Shown here: in pieces, positions 38,141 to 51,807 of the stretch | How positions within the stretch are numbered: position 1 is the stretch's first letter | Layout: the number at the start of each line of letters is the position of its first letter | Assembly: GCA_949316495.1 (NCBI GenBank) | Contig: OX439000.1 | Location: 3,288,501-3,352,500 of the forward strand | DNA from: Amphiduros pacificus | Lineage: Eukaryota; Annelida; Polychaeta; Phyllodocida; Hesionidae | Reading direction: 5' to 3' | DNA length: 64,000 nt | Position numbers and translations under genes: made by a program | Notes under the pieces: generated by a model | Databases searched by the model: none | The model's input: only the letters and a program-made list of their open reading frames with translations | What the model was told of the DNA's origin: nothing

Positions 38141-40216
38141 GCATATAAGCTCTCAGGGGTTCTGACAGGTCTATGTATTTGCCACTGAACTCCCATTATC
38201 ACAACCAAGAAAAAATATTTGATATTCAATAACAAGGAGAAATTGGTCTGTGGTGTATCCAGAGTGAAGGATCTCAGTTGTCCAAAGCAGATCTGACAGA
38301 TCTTCCACTGGAAACAACTTGCTTAACCTGTCATCCTGAACACCGAAGTGGTCCATGTTTGTATCTTTATCTCTTAATCTACTTTTCATTCAACAGAATG
38401 GACTCTTAATGGATAGATTTGTCAATAATGATATCCAGGGAGGGCTTGTGGAGAACCTGTGCAATAAAGTACTTCAGTTCAGTGGATGAAGGATGAAAAT
38501 ATCTTGTGAACTCAGAAAACTATCTTAAAGTGTCAATAGGGGATAAATCTTCATTATCTGACCTGATTACGGCCTATGAGTCTGAACATTTTGATTTTGA
38601 TCCTTTTATATATAGAATATTAGAGACATACAATCGGGATATGAGATGCGTCTGTATATCAATCAGTGAGTCTGACTTATATCTGAGTGAGAAATGGCTG
38701 ATAATGACATTATTATACGGAGAATTCTCCTCCGCTGGTATGAGATCGCAGGGTGAGTCTGCCGACACCTCCATGATCACATAAAACATTCATACACATG
38801 TATATATCTTCTAGTTGTCAAAATGCAAGCGGAGATGGCGAGCAGTACATGCCATAATACAAGCTTCTTATCTGACAAACAATAAGATGGATGAGATGAC
38901 AGGTGGGAGGACATTAGGATCACAATGCTCTCGTTTCCAATTCCGTCATCACCGGAGTAGGCAACCATACATGGCCTGCAGGGGATGTCGCGAGTGGGTG
39001 GGGCAGTCACAGTCTCATTTCTGCAGTATAATGTGTGGGTGCTGCACTCTGAAACACCTAGCATCTCTTCCCTACACGGAGATGGTTTCCTATGTTTCCA
39101 TTGACCACAGTGGAGTCTGTGTGTGGAGATAGGGTGATGCAGTTGTGATGGCATCGTTAATGTACAGAAAGAGGAAGCATCTAGCTTGAATGGCAATACC
39201 GCCTTAATTTTATTGCTTGATCCCTGGGTTAAAGTTCAGCCCCGCCAGGGAATACACGCAGACAAGCATTATCTCACTGACATGGAGGAATAAAACTAAA
39301 ACAGATTATTCCACAACTGACCAGTCCCACATTTCACGAGAAATCTTGCAATATCAATCTCTTGCTGCATTCCTATTATTAGTATAAGCTACACGTTGCT
39401 TTCAACAAATTTATATCTATTATGGAGATAATGGCCAAACATTGTATGTGAAACATGGAACATTAAAACATCAATCAGGTGATAAAACACTAACACACTC
39501 GCTGAACTATGATTAAACCTCCCGATGGCACACCACCCACATCAGGCAAATAACAAAATAATTGGGGTTGCCAAAATGTCAATCACAATAACATTCCAGT
39601 TATCTATGCTACCTATGAAAAATATCAAAGCTTATTTTGGAGGTTCAAAACTTAAGCACCCACTGCATAATGTCCTGTATTTTACCAAATGACAATGAAA
39701 TAATGATAATATGTATCGAGTGGAAGGGGGAAATTAGACACATCCTAGTTCAAGATCTCAAGGTCCAAAATTGTCTCTCTTTCTAATGTGTTTACAAAAT
39801 GAAAAAATGGATTATTTTGTGTCCCCCAACGCTTCACTTGGTTAACCTCTCATGATGTCTATGTAGGCTTATGTACAACAATCCATCAAAAAGCATCTGT
39901 CACTCTCACCTTATATCCCCCCATAAATATATTGCAAAATGTGAATTTGATGCTGGTGGGTTTTATATATGATGGAAAGCAGCCATTAGCCATTTACAAA
40001 CAGTTCTTCTCTTGGTAAGGTTTTTTCTCCCTATTCTTGGCATGAAAGGCATTTATTTGCAGGAAAATGGAAAGAAAGATTGGAATTGATATTCGCATGT
40101 GAGAAGAATTATACGAGCACAGAAGGACACAAAGATATCTACTTCTCATGGACTTGGGGAATATATAAATCAATTAGGTGCATCTGTTATGTTGTCAGCC
40201 TTTTCATTATGACAAC

Positions 40217-40318
40217 TACAGAAAAAATCATAAAAAGCCTCTAAGCATGTTCAAAAAATCATAAAAAGCCTCTAAGCATGTTCAAAAAATCATATAAAGC
40301 CTCTAAGCATGTTCAAGT
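40217..40318. repeat. 31-bp triplication
   Basis: Three copies containing AAAAGCCTCTAAGCATGTTC. It lies about 600 bp downstream of Rab3 exon 2 in transcript order. Confidence 0.9.
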
Positions 40319-40934
40319 TACCATCTGATGACATGAATAGATACTGAAGTCTACCTGTTAACAGGATATAGAACTGTGACCACCATTCACAGCCTTCACG
40401 TAAACCTCCTAAAACATGTGCCCATTCAGTTTGGAATTACAAACCCTTCATATAATAATTATATCATAGATCTGAGTAATGGTTTACTGCATACAAAGTT
40501 TTGATGTGAAATGATAAAGAGAAAGCTACAGATTTATTCATTAGGACCGGGACAAACATGTTAAACTACATTTGCTTTCCGTTGGCAGCAAGGATCCATT
40601 TGGTCCAGCAATGGTTTACCTAAATGAGATGGCACATGCTCCACTGATAATACCAGCCACGAAATGAGATCAAAAACATAATCTACCGAAATCACTCAGA
40701 CTGCAAAGGTCATGGGAATGCTTCCAGCTGTGTTTGTCTGCCTGTGTCACATCATTTACTCACTTCACTATGAGACTGTATATACATTTTGTTGATCAAC
40801 AAATCAAAGTATTCAATGAACGTTTTTTTTTTCTTCAAATCTATAAATATTCAATGATAAAAAAGAGAATATGTTAAACAAAAATTAAAAAAGAAGAAGC
40901 TAATGACCAAAAATTGTATTTTTATTTTACTTAC

Positions 40935-41159
40935 CCAAATCTGAAGTTTGACCCGCTTGTCTTGTCTGAATACGGTTTTGACCTTGAAGTCGATTCCGAC
41001 TGTCGATACAAATGCTGACGTGAAAGAATCGTCTGCATAGCGGAAGAGAAATGATGTCTTGCCCACACTGCTATTACCTATGATTAACAACTTGAACATA
41101 TAATCGAAGTTCTGGTCTGCTGCATCTTTCTGCCATTTGGAATCACTAGCGGAAGCCAT
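40935..41159 (-). CDS. rab3: Rab3 GTPase, first coding exon
   Basis: The 225-bp exon encodes residues 1-75. The acceptor TTATTTTGCAG directly precedes the ATG, so no 5' UTR base lies in this exon and translation starts at its first nucleotide. The sequence reads [20 protein letters not shown], then [20 protein letters not shown] with the P-loop GNSSVGKT at 28-35, then switch I ([19 protein letters not shown], Thr53 as the Mg-binding effector residue) and [15 protein letters not shown]. The exon ends on a complete Trp codon before GTAAGT. Rab3 cycles between GDP and GTP forms on secretory vesicles and, through effectors such as RIM and rabphilin, controls docking and release. Confidence 0.98.
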
Positions 41160-43504
41160 CTGCAAAATAATAAAGCAAACATATTTTATCTTTCACAAGA
41201 GGGAGTTGTCTACACATTTAATAAACACAGAAAGTGTTGATGAACACATTTTTTGCGGTACTTTTCTTATCAAAAGGGAATAATACAAAATGATATCAAC
41301 TCTTCAAGACTTTAAACAAATATTTATAAAGCATTTACTCTTACCAGAAATATGACAGGGCTATTGACATTTATATAAGTATTAGACAATATCAGCATGA
41401 TAATGGAGCATAATTAGTGCTTAATTAGACATTATGCTTACAGCTGATCATCTACAAGTTGTAATGTTTGCGACGGGTACTACTTACTGCATACGCGGAT
41501 ATAACAATCCTCACAACACAATGTGGGTCATGATGCGGATTATTTATTTGCATGTTTGTCTGCATAACCACGCACAGTATTACAGTATAGATAGCATTAG
41601 TTAGGTCTCATATCAGAACGAACAAGCATATCATATCATTGCATTGTGCTGCTTTCCCTCATGAATTTGTCACGGGTGAAGCTGGGTTCAGTCGGAATCT
41701 ATTGACAGTGTGGAGGAGGATCAAAATGCCATGATCGTGTAAACATTATGCTTATTAACTCAATCATCCTAAAATTCCACCTTACCAATGAGCAAATATA
41801 TTCATTATATAATCATTCATTACTCAATTTCATAATTGACCACAAATATTCCTGACTACCTTGTTATATAGCAGAAAATATTTGTTGCATATCAATCACA
41901 CAAATATTAAAGGTGGATTCATCTTGAGATGACATCTGATATTAACACAGTTATGTTATATTAGGACTGCAACCTTCATCATAACACCACATAGCATGTG
42001 AACATGTGAGTTCTCCAAAGCTCGGCGTATACCGAGTCAGTACGACTCTCCCATCATGTCCATATACCAGCCAAGATAGATCAGATTTATAATGAGATAA
42101 TCACATGCAAAACAAAATCACTCGGATACAAAATTGGCTATATGGATATCACCATACAAAACATATATGCAATTCCTATATTATATTTATGAACTTGGCA
42201 AAGGTTTTTTTGATTATAGATTCTGCAGTATAAAATTAAATACAATTTAAGCTGCTTATTTGAAAAAGTATTTCATTATGATTTAGTCTGAGGTGTCTCT
42301 TAAGATAATGATTAAATATTATCTGTTTGATTCATTAACATGAATCGCAACAATATAAAAGCCATAGATTTATGGACTGAAACAAGGATTGAAAAAAAAA
42401 ATGTTTACTTTAGCAAATCCTATACCAAAAACACTACTGCATAATGAAGATTGAATATGGCCATTTTCAACGTTCACCGATTTGAGTCATAAAGGGATGA
42501 TGCATTCTGGGAATAGCACCAACTGTTCGTAAATAACAGTTAAAATGCCAATTGTGTCTACATAATATGGTACTCTGGCAACAGTGCTTCACAGCTGATG
42601 CCACAAAACCTAATCATATCTGGCGTATTACAGGGTGGCCGTCCCCTGGGGCCACTTGGACCTATCAGACAATTCAATGGAATCCTACCCAGCCTGCAAC
42701 ACACAACAAACATGCTGGAAATATCCCATGATGCACCTTGGTGCACACCTTTTTGTTCAGACTTGTTGTTGTAAATGATATATGTGTGAATATCAGACAA
42801 TTTGTCTCTGAATGATGGTTAAGATATCACAGTCCAAATAGGGATTCATGTGTGGAAATAAGGTTTCACCATACAAACCTGAGATGTCACACCAGAAATA
42901 AAAATAAAAAAATAGTGTGAATTTATATTTGTTGAAATAAAAGCAGAGATATAAAATATAAGATCCTGACTGCAGTATGTATGGCATGGAGAGTTTTAAC
43001 CTGCCTGGCAGCAGTGTCGGGGTGTTGTCTGCTATTACCGATAGACTCAAGCTTATTCCCGAGGATATTGTATATATCACTATATAAAGCAAACATCAGA
43101 CTTAGTGCAAGCCTTCCTTCTTCACAATATATCTGTTCATTTGACGAAAATATTGAAATTTCAATGTGCCATAGTGAGTTAACCCATAACAGAGGGAAAG
43201 GACGTCAACATCCACCTCCGGCAACGGACGGGAAGGACGTCAACATCCCTGTTGTTCTGGCTTAATATCATTAGTTTGTCACATTCTGTCAGGCTGCAAC
43301 TTGTTGCAATGTAATCATGGTGGGGACGTCTGGATTCTTCGATCCTGAACTTTTGACCTCAGTACTTCCTTGAGCATATTGCGTAACCCTGATTATCATA
43401 TTTACTTATTTAGCATACAGATACACTACCAGTCCAGGAAAAAAGGGCCAAGTCAGAATCTTCTCTACTAGTCTCATTGGTCTTGCCAAACAATAAAATC
43501 TCTG

Positions 43505-43920
43505 TGTACACCAGATTCCATGTGAGCACCAGATTCCCTGTGTATACCAGATTCCCTGTGAGCACCAGATTCCCTGTGAGCACCAGATTCCCTGTGAGCA
43601 CCAGATTCCCTGTGTACACCAGATTCCCTGTGAGCACCAGATTCTCTGTGAGCACCAGATTCCCTGTGAGCACCAGATTCCCTGTGAGCACCAGATTCCC
43701 TGTGAGCACCAGATTCCCTGTGAGCACCAGATTCCCTGTGAACACCAGATTCCCTGTGAGCACCAGATTCCCTGTGAGCACCACATTCCCTGTGAGCACC
43801 AGATTCCCTGTGGACACCAGATTCCCTGTGGACACCACATTCCCTGTGAGCACCAGATTCCCTGTGAGCACCAGATTCCCTGCGAGCACCAGATTCCCTG
43901 AGAGCACCAGATTCCCTGAA
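43505..43920. repeat. 18-bp minisatellite, about 23 copies
   Basis: The unit is TCCCTGTGAGCACCAGAT (18 bp), with GTGTACACC, GTGGACACC and CACATT variants. Since 18 is divisible by three and the unit lacks stops, one plus frame (FPVSTR repeated) and three minus frames are open across the array. None looks like a gene. Confidence 0.95.
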
Positions 43921-45972
43921 GGGGAGATAGGCTGTGAAGTAATGCATGTTCTGATACGGCTCAGTTGGAGAATGATGATAAATGACTATGCACAAGAACA
44001 CGACACCATAAATTGAACAATAATATTACCTATCAATGCTCAGTGGAGGACAGAAATAAAAGAAAAAATAAGACAAGCAAGAAAGAAAATACCGATGACT
44101 TCACTAAATATCAAAACATGAAAAACATGATTCATTATGAAGTACTCTTCATTTTGAAATGAGTCTAATACAAGAGGCATCCAGTTTTTACTTCAAGCAC
44201 TTAATCTATGCCAATATGATCACCAAAGATGTCATCACCATGATCTATATTTACCAAAGATGTGGGTGGTGTTTTTATTTGAGTAATTTTCAATCAAGTT
44301 GCTTCTCTTAGTTGACTTGACTTTAATCCACAAATTATGCCATCATCTGAAAGATTCTGTTTGTCTTTAAATTCATTCCCATAATAATCACAATGTGCGG
44401 CTTAATCAATTTACTTCCTGTTGCCACGATTCAACAAAAATAAGATTGCTCTGAACTAATTAAGTAAATAACCTGAAAAAAAACATGAATTTCCTCAAAT
44501 ATGCACTATCTAACATTTGAACTTATATTTCCAATGTTCTGTGATAGTGTAATACTAGAATTTTAACTACATTGCAAAATTGTGGTCTGTGGCATATAAA
44601 AATCTTTGATTTGACCAAAAGCAAGATTTGCTGCATGCATCTATGCACCGTCTGCATTATAAATGCCATGATTTACAAGCTACATGTAGCAGGGGATAGA
44701 TAGCCTTTTTGGTTTATCAGATGACTGATCAAAGAAGCTGGTCTGATGTGGAAAATCAATTAGCATCCACGAGAGCCGTCTTGTTGCTCCCACAATGCAT
44801 TGTGCTTCCTGTCTCGTGGCACATTAATCAAATTCTAACTTCCAAACTTGTTTTAGATCTCCGTTCTTAACACATTGCATAAATAACATTTTTAGTCAGT
44901 ATAATTATTTTTAATTTCAGGTCTTTAAGCCTGGAGAATCTTTATACTTGGTTAATATCATATATTGAAAAAAAAAACACGATTTAAACTGGAACTCAAA
45001 AGTCTCCATAATTCATTATAAGATTAGAGTCACAACCAATCAAGTTGCTTCCGATCTTTACAAAAACCTATCATTTAATTTGCCTGAGAAGAAGGATAAC
45101 TTGATGCATTTATCATATGAGCGTCTGCAATGTCATTCTGGTATGACAATGACATTGGTTGCTGTTTACTTGTTTCAGTGCAGGCCCATGCCTATGTTTG
45201 GCTCAGTATTGAATGTCATCTCGTCTCAAGGGCACCCGATGTCTCCTGATATGACATACAGCAACATTACACTGACTCATCCCACTTTTCAGGAGAATGC
45301 AAGAGGGCAGTCCTTGCCTCATAAGATATCCATTCTTCATTATTTTAATGAGAACATAGTAATTAATAGGAAGATTTCACAAGAACCCTGCATTCTTTGT
45401 CTGGATGCATTACTTGTCACTATACAGCCAGTAACATTCCCCAAATCTGGAATGATAAATTGACTCATATCACGTTAAAAGTCGCCTATTTCTTACATAA
45501 ACTCCCACAAACTCAGTGTGAATAATTGTTGTTTTTTCAATATTCTGGCAACTAATTCGTCATTGTAACCTATTCAATAATACTCAATTTCAAAGAAACT
45601 CAATTTCAATAGATTTTTGAAATGTTATCTACACCAGGAATAATTAATGTTAATAATACAATTCATTTCCAAACCACTGACTGCCTGCGCAAAAATGATA
45701 TCAATATGAGATTTGAATATTTGTTGCCTGCAGTCAATAAGGGCCACGGATATATCGGGATATCACTGAAGGTCTGACTCTAATAATAATAATATAATCC
45801 ACTGATTATTGACCATTACATCCATGTCAATTCTCCTGACTGACTGACCCCTTTGTATTTATCCCCCTTCACATCTCATTTAATCAATGCTCATAATTAT
45901 GTCACAAGCATTTCTCACATATATCAGCTGTGACAAGCCGTGGCACGTTATCAGCAGCAGGAATTAGGCCCT

Positions 45973-46372
45973 ATGCATGACTGCAGCTCTGGATGACCCA
46001 TGACTGCAGCTCTGGATGACCCATGACTGCAGCTCTGGATGACCCATGACTGCAGCTCTGGATGACCCATGACTGCAGCTCCGGATGACCCATGACTGCA
46101 GCTCTGGATGACCCATGACTGCAGCTCTGGATGACCCATGACTGCAGCTCTGGATGACCCATGACTGCAGCTCTGGATGACCCATGACTGCAGCTCCGGA
46201 TGACCAATGACTGCTGCTCCGGATGACCTATGACTGCAGCTCCGGATGACCTATGACTGCAGCTCCGGATGACCAATGACTGCAGCTCCGGATGACCTAT
46301 GACTGCAGCTCCGGATGACCAATGACTGCAGCTCCGGATGACCTATGACTGCAGCTCTGGATGACCTATGAC
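45973..46372. repeat. 23-bp minisatellite, about 17 copies
   Basis: The unit is ATGACTGCAGCTCTGGATGA plus CCC. Left copies carry CTCTGG and CCCATGAC; right copies carry CTCCGG and alternate CCAATGAC with CCTATGAC, hinting at a 46-bp dimer there. Confidence 0.95.
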
Positions 46373-46930
46373 TGATGCAGTTCCCTATTATTCAAAGGGC
46401 TTTTCTTTTCAGAGCTGGTTTTAAAGGGTCACATCTACAGAACATTAAACTCTTCAAAGCATATAATTTGCCTTCCTAACCTCACTCCATTTCGTCATTT
46501 TGTTGAAGATAAATTTGTAAACAAATTTGTGATGGCATGGTAAGTGCATAGAAATTATCTTGTTTATTGTTATATTAAATATGTACCCATAGGTTGTTTA
46601 CCTTCTCTTCATTATAAATTCCAGTTGATTATGGTTCAACTGTACCAAGAATGTTTTTCAAAACAAATATATTCTTTAATTCGGCTCCATTTCATGTTCC
46701 TTTTTTTCACAAATTGCCTTATTTTTCAATCATTTTGCAAATATGCCAGAATGCACCATGTTTCAAGTAACAACATTTTTTTAATGAATGTTATATTGGG
46801 TTAGCTCAGATAGTTATTAGAGTGGAGGCAGCATTTTGCCCGTGGTTCCTTCACGGTTCCCAAGAGGCAAGCTGCTAGATGCTGATGTACAGGACACTGT
46901 CACATCATGTCCTCTCGCAGTTACAAAGCT

Positions 46931-47160
46931 GCGGCACACTCCTGTAAGGAAAGCCCTGCAGGAATCACAGCAAGTCAGACACCGGGGCTGGCACACTCCT
47001 GCAAGGAAAGTCCTGCAGGAATCACAGCAAGTCAGACACCGGGGCTGGCACACTCCTGCAAGGAAAGCCCTGCAGGAATCACAGCAAGTCAGACACCGGG
47101 GCTGGCACACTCCTGCAAGGAAAGCCCTGCAGGAATCACAGCAAGTCAGACACCGGGTCT
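46931..47160. repeat. 57-bp tandem array, four copies
   Basis: Four copies containing GCACACTCCTGCAAGGAAAG then CCCTGCAGGAATCACAG. 57 is divisible by three, and frames on both strands are open across it. Confidence 0.93.
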
Positions 47161-47647
47161 GGCTCAATTATCAGGGAACAGTGTTGAGGAATTGTTTGCC
47201 TAGCTCTGCCCAAACCAGAGCAACTCTGCACTGTAAAAAAATACCTCAATCTGATTGGTCCTAAATAAACGTAGATTCTATCTGAAGGCAGACTGATTTA
47301 ACAGCTAGTGCCTGCTATTTCTCCAGAAAGATCATATTTATATATAAAAAAATTGCCTGTAATCTTTTGGTTTATCTAAGTCACTGTGTAATTACCTTTT
47401 GGAAAATAGATTGTATCTGCATCTTAATTCTTTGTTTATACATCATAAATGAGTTAAATGAGGGGGTCTTTTTAAATATAAAATCTGTTGCACTGTTGAG
47501 AGATGATAAAAGAGTTATTGATAACATTTTTGCTGACAAACACATTATGCAAGATTGATATGTCAAATAAATTACTTTGACAAATTTGTCAAGTAAACTA
47601 CTTCGTCAGTTTAATATAATATCAAATATCATCCTGAATGTTTTGTT

Positions 47648-47660
47648 CCCCCCCCCCCCC
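47648..47660. repeat. Poly-C tract
   Basis: Thirteen consecutive C on the plus strand (poly-G on the minus strand). Confidence 0.95.
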
Positions 47661-48487
47661 GCTGAATTACATTTCTTCTTCTGATATCAATGTCTGTAAC
47701 ACTAATATAGCTTCACAAGCACATCTTGCATAAATGATCATGTTTACTTTCTCAACCAAACAGGGATTTGTATCTTATGGTATTTATGTGCTTTTGAATT
47801 CAGCAAAACTACCAGACAACAGGATCAATAAACCAATTTTCACATGAATTATTCACACCACATAAGTCCCCAACTGAAAAATTCATAACTTCCATTACAA
47901 TGTAAATCAATTGAGAAGTCCTTCTCCAGTAATTACTGTCATCATAAACAACAGAGACCAGCATTGTGTTCATGCCAAACATAGATTCTATCTGAGAACT
48001 ACATCTATTTACTTGCTTCAACTTCTCAAAGAATCTCTTAGAAATAATTAGAAATAAATGTCATTTTCCTAACATTCAGATATAAAACGAAACCTTCCAT
48101 ACTTGTTTAAAACAAAGGAAATTTAATATATCCAAATGTCATAATTTGTTCGAAATATAATTGTTTAAAGTATCTCATGATTTTGAGTGAGTGTGTTCAA
48201 AGTAAAAGATGACATTTATTTTGGTTGCCTGGCGATAAACGAATTCCCAAATAGTAGCATAAATAATATAGCAATGCATGAGCCCATATGAGTGCAAATC
48301 TGAGTGATAATTCCCACCAGAGGAATAATTACCACCAACCCAAGCAATCCTGCAATAAGGAATCAAAGATGAGATACTATTGATTTAGTGGACACAATCC
48401 CAGTTGCCAATGAAATGGCTTGATCCAAATATTTGTATTCATTTTTGGCATTAAAATTGGGCATCCTAAATAAATAAAAATAAAAAA

Positions 48488-48730
48488 ATGATAAAAAAAT
48501 ATATGATAGTTCCCCTACTTTACCTTTCTATTATATTTTTGGCATTACCACAACTTGAGTGTGGGTCAGCATTGGCATGCGATCAGTATGAGAACAATGC
48601 TACATTAGGCCCTTCCTGTAAACGAGTGAATGATCAGGAAGGCAGTACTTGGCAGAAAGTGCTGAGATCAATAGAGAAACCTCTGGCACAGGCCACTAGC
48701 CTCCCTGCATCCCCCCTAAAGTCAGTATAG
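48488..48730 (+). CDS. Hypothetical 80-residue open frame with a signal-like N terminus
   Basis: An ATG-started frame with a basic start (MIKKY), a hydrophobic core (IVPLLYLSIIFLALP) and a small-residue stretch (CGSALA) that could be a signal peptidase site. About 50 polar residues with two further cysteines and an NNAT glycosylation site follow. No family is recognised, and no splice sites or neighbouring exons support it. In an AT-rich region a hydrophobic start arises easily by chance. Confidence 0.15.
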   Translation: MIKKYMIVPLLYLSIIFLALPQLECGSALACDQYENNATLGPSCKRVNDQEGSTWQKVLRSIEKPLAQATSLPASPLKSV

Positions 48731-51699
48731 TATGCAAACATGCAGCATATGCTTCCCTGTATGTTGAAATACAGGACGATGGAAGATTTCTGTGTAAACC
48801 CTGGATGGACCTGCACAGTGGAACATATTACCTTATAAATAATATCATTTTCATGTCATCACTTTCATAGTGTTGAATGTTGAAATATGTGATGTGTTAT
48901 GTCTCTTATGCCTTAAACATAAACCTTAAAATATCTCTAAAAAGCTCTTACTGGTGCCATTGGTAGGAGTGTATTTCTGTTGTGCTTTCAACCATTTAAA
49001 CGGTAGTGCAATCATCAGTTTTATAGGCCGAATTATACATCAAATTATACAGCCATTCTGCAATTATACAACAATTTCTAATGATGTCTATTTATTGGAC
49101 GATGAGCATCATTTTAGTAACTCCTTAATATATATATATGGAAGATAGAATATATCAATATGTCATATGGAAGATAGAATATATCATTTTCATATTAATA
49201 GGGTTTTATGCTGATATTGACCTTTTATATATATCATGAGTGTTTTTATATCATTGATATAATACGATATAATCAGATCGTTGTGAGATATTTCTCAATG
49301 AAGTCAAGAGTGTGTATCATTAAACATCATGCTACAAGCAGAATGGTAACAACACATTGCTAATTTGCTATGTGTCACAGATCAGGGCAGGTGTGTGTGT
49401 CAGGTAAGTTCGTTATCACTCCCACCTGAGAACCACTGCTGGGGGTCAATGTAGTACTGACATATCAGCTGTCCATCTGTCACCTGCTCCTTGACAGATA
49501 TACAGATCCCTAATTCTAAAATAGCCCACAACTTAACTTATTAGGACAATTCGTATCCTATTTTATGTGTATTTCATATATATAACAAGGTCATTGTTGA
49601 TATATTCAACTATTATTTGCTATATATTTAACACCATATTGCTGTGTATGTTAATTTGTTTCATCTTTCAAGTCAACCCAAAATATTTTATAAACAAAAT
49701 ATTTTTGGAGCACCCAGGTATGAAGAAAGCTATTAATTGAGACATCTACCAAGCTTTGAAAGACTGTTTTTTAATGTAGACCCTTTTTCAGAATGACAAG
49801 TTGTTCACAAAAAAACTAGGCATTTCCATATCTTGTCACTCTAGTTCTGTTTTATCTATCTGCATCAATTTTTTTTTCACAAACCCTAAATTGAATGGTT
49901 ATACTTGAAGCACAGTCCATTAATGTCTAATCTTATCCTATGACAAAATTTCTGAGCAAACTAACATTATTTATCCTTCCATAATAAATATGGAGACAAG
50001 TGTTATATATGGTGACAAAGAAACAGAGCATGACTGTTTGAAGTCTAACAATGGGATAGATGAAGTTCTCTTGTTTGTTATGTCTTTGTAACCGACAAAT
50101 GTGAATAATATATTTAAAAAACAAAGTGCCCATTTCATTGTGTATATGTTCAGATATGAATTATGTAAATATATGACTTAGATTGGTGTCTCCAAACAAT
50201 GTCTGTTTTGCCTACTCAGATAGGAGTAAGCAGCCATTCATTGCTGGATGAGCAAAGCAGTGTTCGCCAATGATGTACACTGGCTGTAGTGGAGGAGAAT
50301 GGAAAGTGTTGAATACTCGCACGAGTTCTATCCAGACACATATACAGTCACATAGAGCTATACGCAGAAGCAACAACATCTTCCTTATCTCTTGATAATC
50401 ATCAGTCAGTCCAGATCAGGTAAAATGATATGGACTGTGGTTGCCCTATAAACTCACGGGGATCCAGACTATAAATAAGCCTGATTTTGACTAATGAGCT
50501 GGGTAACTCAAGGAGGATTCCATCAGTCAAAGAGGGCAACGATCATTGATTATGCTGACGGCAGCCATGCAGGCAAGTTCAAACTCAGCCACGCAGGCAA
50601 GATTTGTCTCAGGCTTGGTGTGGTGCTGTGGCCTAGATGCAGCCCTGCCATCAGTGGTAGGGTATCGCTGCTAGCTAAGCCTCCTGCAGCCTGCGTAGCA
50701 GCCTGCGTAGCAGCCTAGCTTAACTACCATGGCTGCCTGCATGTCCAGTTTAGACAGCAAGCCATGCAGGCTTTTCACCTGTTATTTACAGTCATACTTC
50801 CTCCTCAATCTCATAATCTGCTGATTCCTGTGCTAAAACGTTTATTTTCATGTGACTACAGGTAAACAAACAAACAAATCAATAAATAAATATATTCAAC
50901 CACAAAAACATTTCCATATCATATCATACCCCAATCCTGCACTTTCATGCATTTGAGTTGCACTTCACTAAATTGAAGGCCTTTCTGCAAAAGCTAATGT
51001 AGGTCATCACCAAGGAACTCTGTAGTAATCGGCAGCCCCACATCCCTCACTTACTGGTGACATATACCTACTGAAATATTGATGCATTTAACATCCATCC
51101 CTAGATTGACATGGCTTAAGCTACAATGGATGTTACAAAGTGGATTTCTTCCTCAGGGAATTGACGCAGAATTTTATATGACTAATCCAATGATTTTCGA
51201 CACAAATACTTTCCATTAAGTCTTGCGATGGCTATGCTTGACCTTATTCACTCACATAAGTTCATGACCAAAAAGAGGTTTGGCTCAAACTGATGAAAAC
51301 AGCCCATGACTCACATGACTTGCATCTGAGCAAATTACTTGAAAAGCAATACTCTGCTATGTAATATAATATCAGCTGTTCAGATCGAATTTTTTTAATT
51401 CACCTCTTCAGCCATTTTTTTAACTGAAATATTTACACTTAAAAATGCTTATAATTTTATAAATTTTCCATTATTCTGTCAATGGCAATGAATATGTATA
51501 TTTCCAGGTGGCCAGAGGTAAACAATACAAAAAATAATAAATATGGTTAATTCCACATCGTAGCTTACTATTTCACATAAATTGTTAGCTTTTTTCACCA
51601 CTTGAATATACTCTAATATAGTGTGGTCCTCGCAGATCATTTCCCTTATTGCTCACATGGATTTCCAAGATTATGTAAATATATATATAAATATATATA

Positions 51700-51807
51700 T
51701 ACCACATTTACTCGTGTATAAGACGACTCGTGTATAAGACGACCCCCCAAACACTAATTAAGGATTTGTGCACAAAAACCTCGTCTTATACACGGTCATT
51801 TATGGTA
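51700..51807. mobile_element. Short MITE with TACC ends, Tc1/mariner-like
   Basis: The left end reads TACCACATTTACTCGTGTAT and the right end, reversed, TACCATAAATGACCGTGTAT, both followed by AAGACGA. The left side also has an internal duplication of CTCGTGTATAAGACGA. Ends of the TACCGTATTTACTCG(C/T)GTATAA type occur in small TA-targeting elements of many animals. It lies in a run of TA, so the TA target duplication cannot be defined. Confidence 0.6.

Larger units (their letters stand above)
27504..40934 (-). other. Rab3 intron between exon 2 and exon 3 (13.4 kb)
   Basis: The longest Rab3 coding intron. Nearly half is tandem DNA: a 64-bp triplication, the 5.6-kb 65-bp satellite, and arrays of about 57, 37, 24, 21 and 31 bp. 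I found no exon of another gene in the unique parts (34.2-34.95, 35.5-36.0, 36.5-37.7 and 38.2-40.2 kb). Overlapping open frames at 38777-39196 lack any recognisable domain. Confidence 0.8.

Noticed and set aside
38777-39196. Overlapping 139-codon minus and 105-codon plus frames
   Set aside because: Neither resembles a known family, and each is simply the other's antisense in a locally GC-richer patch.
45080-45463. 127-codon plus-strand frame
   Set aside because: The first ATG is internal, the composition is ordinary and there is no similarity or splice support.
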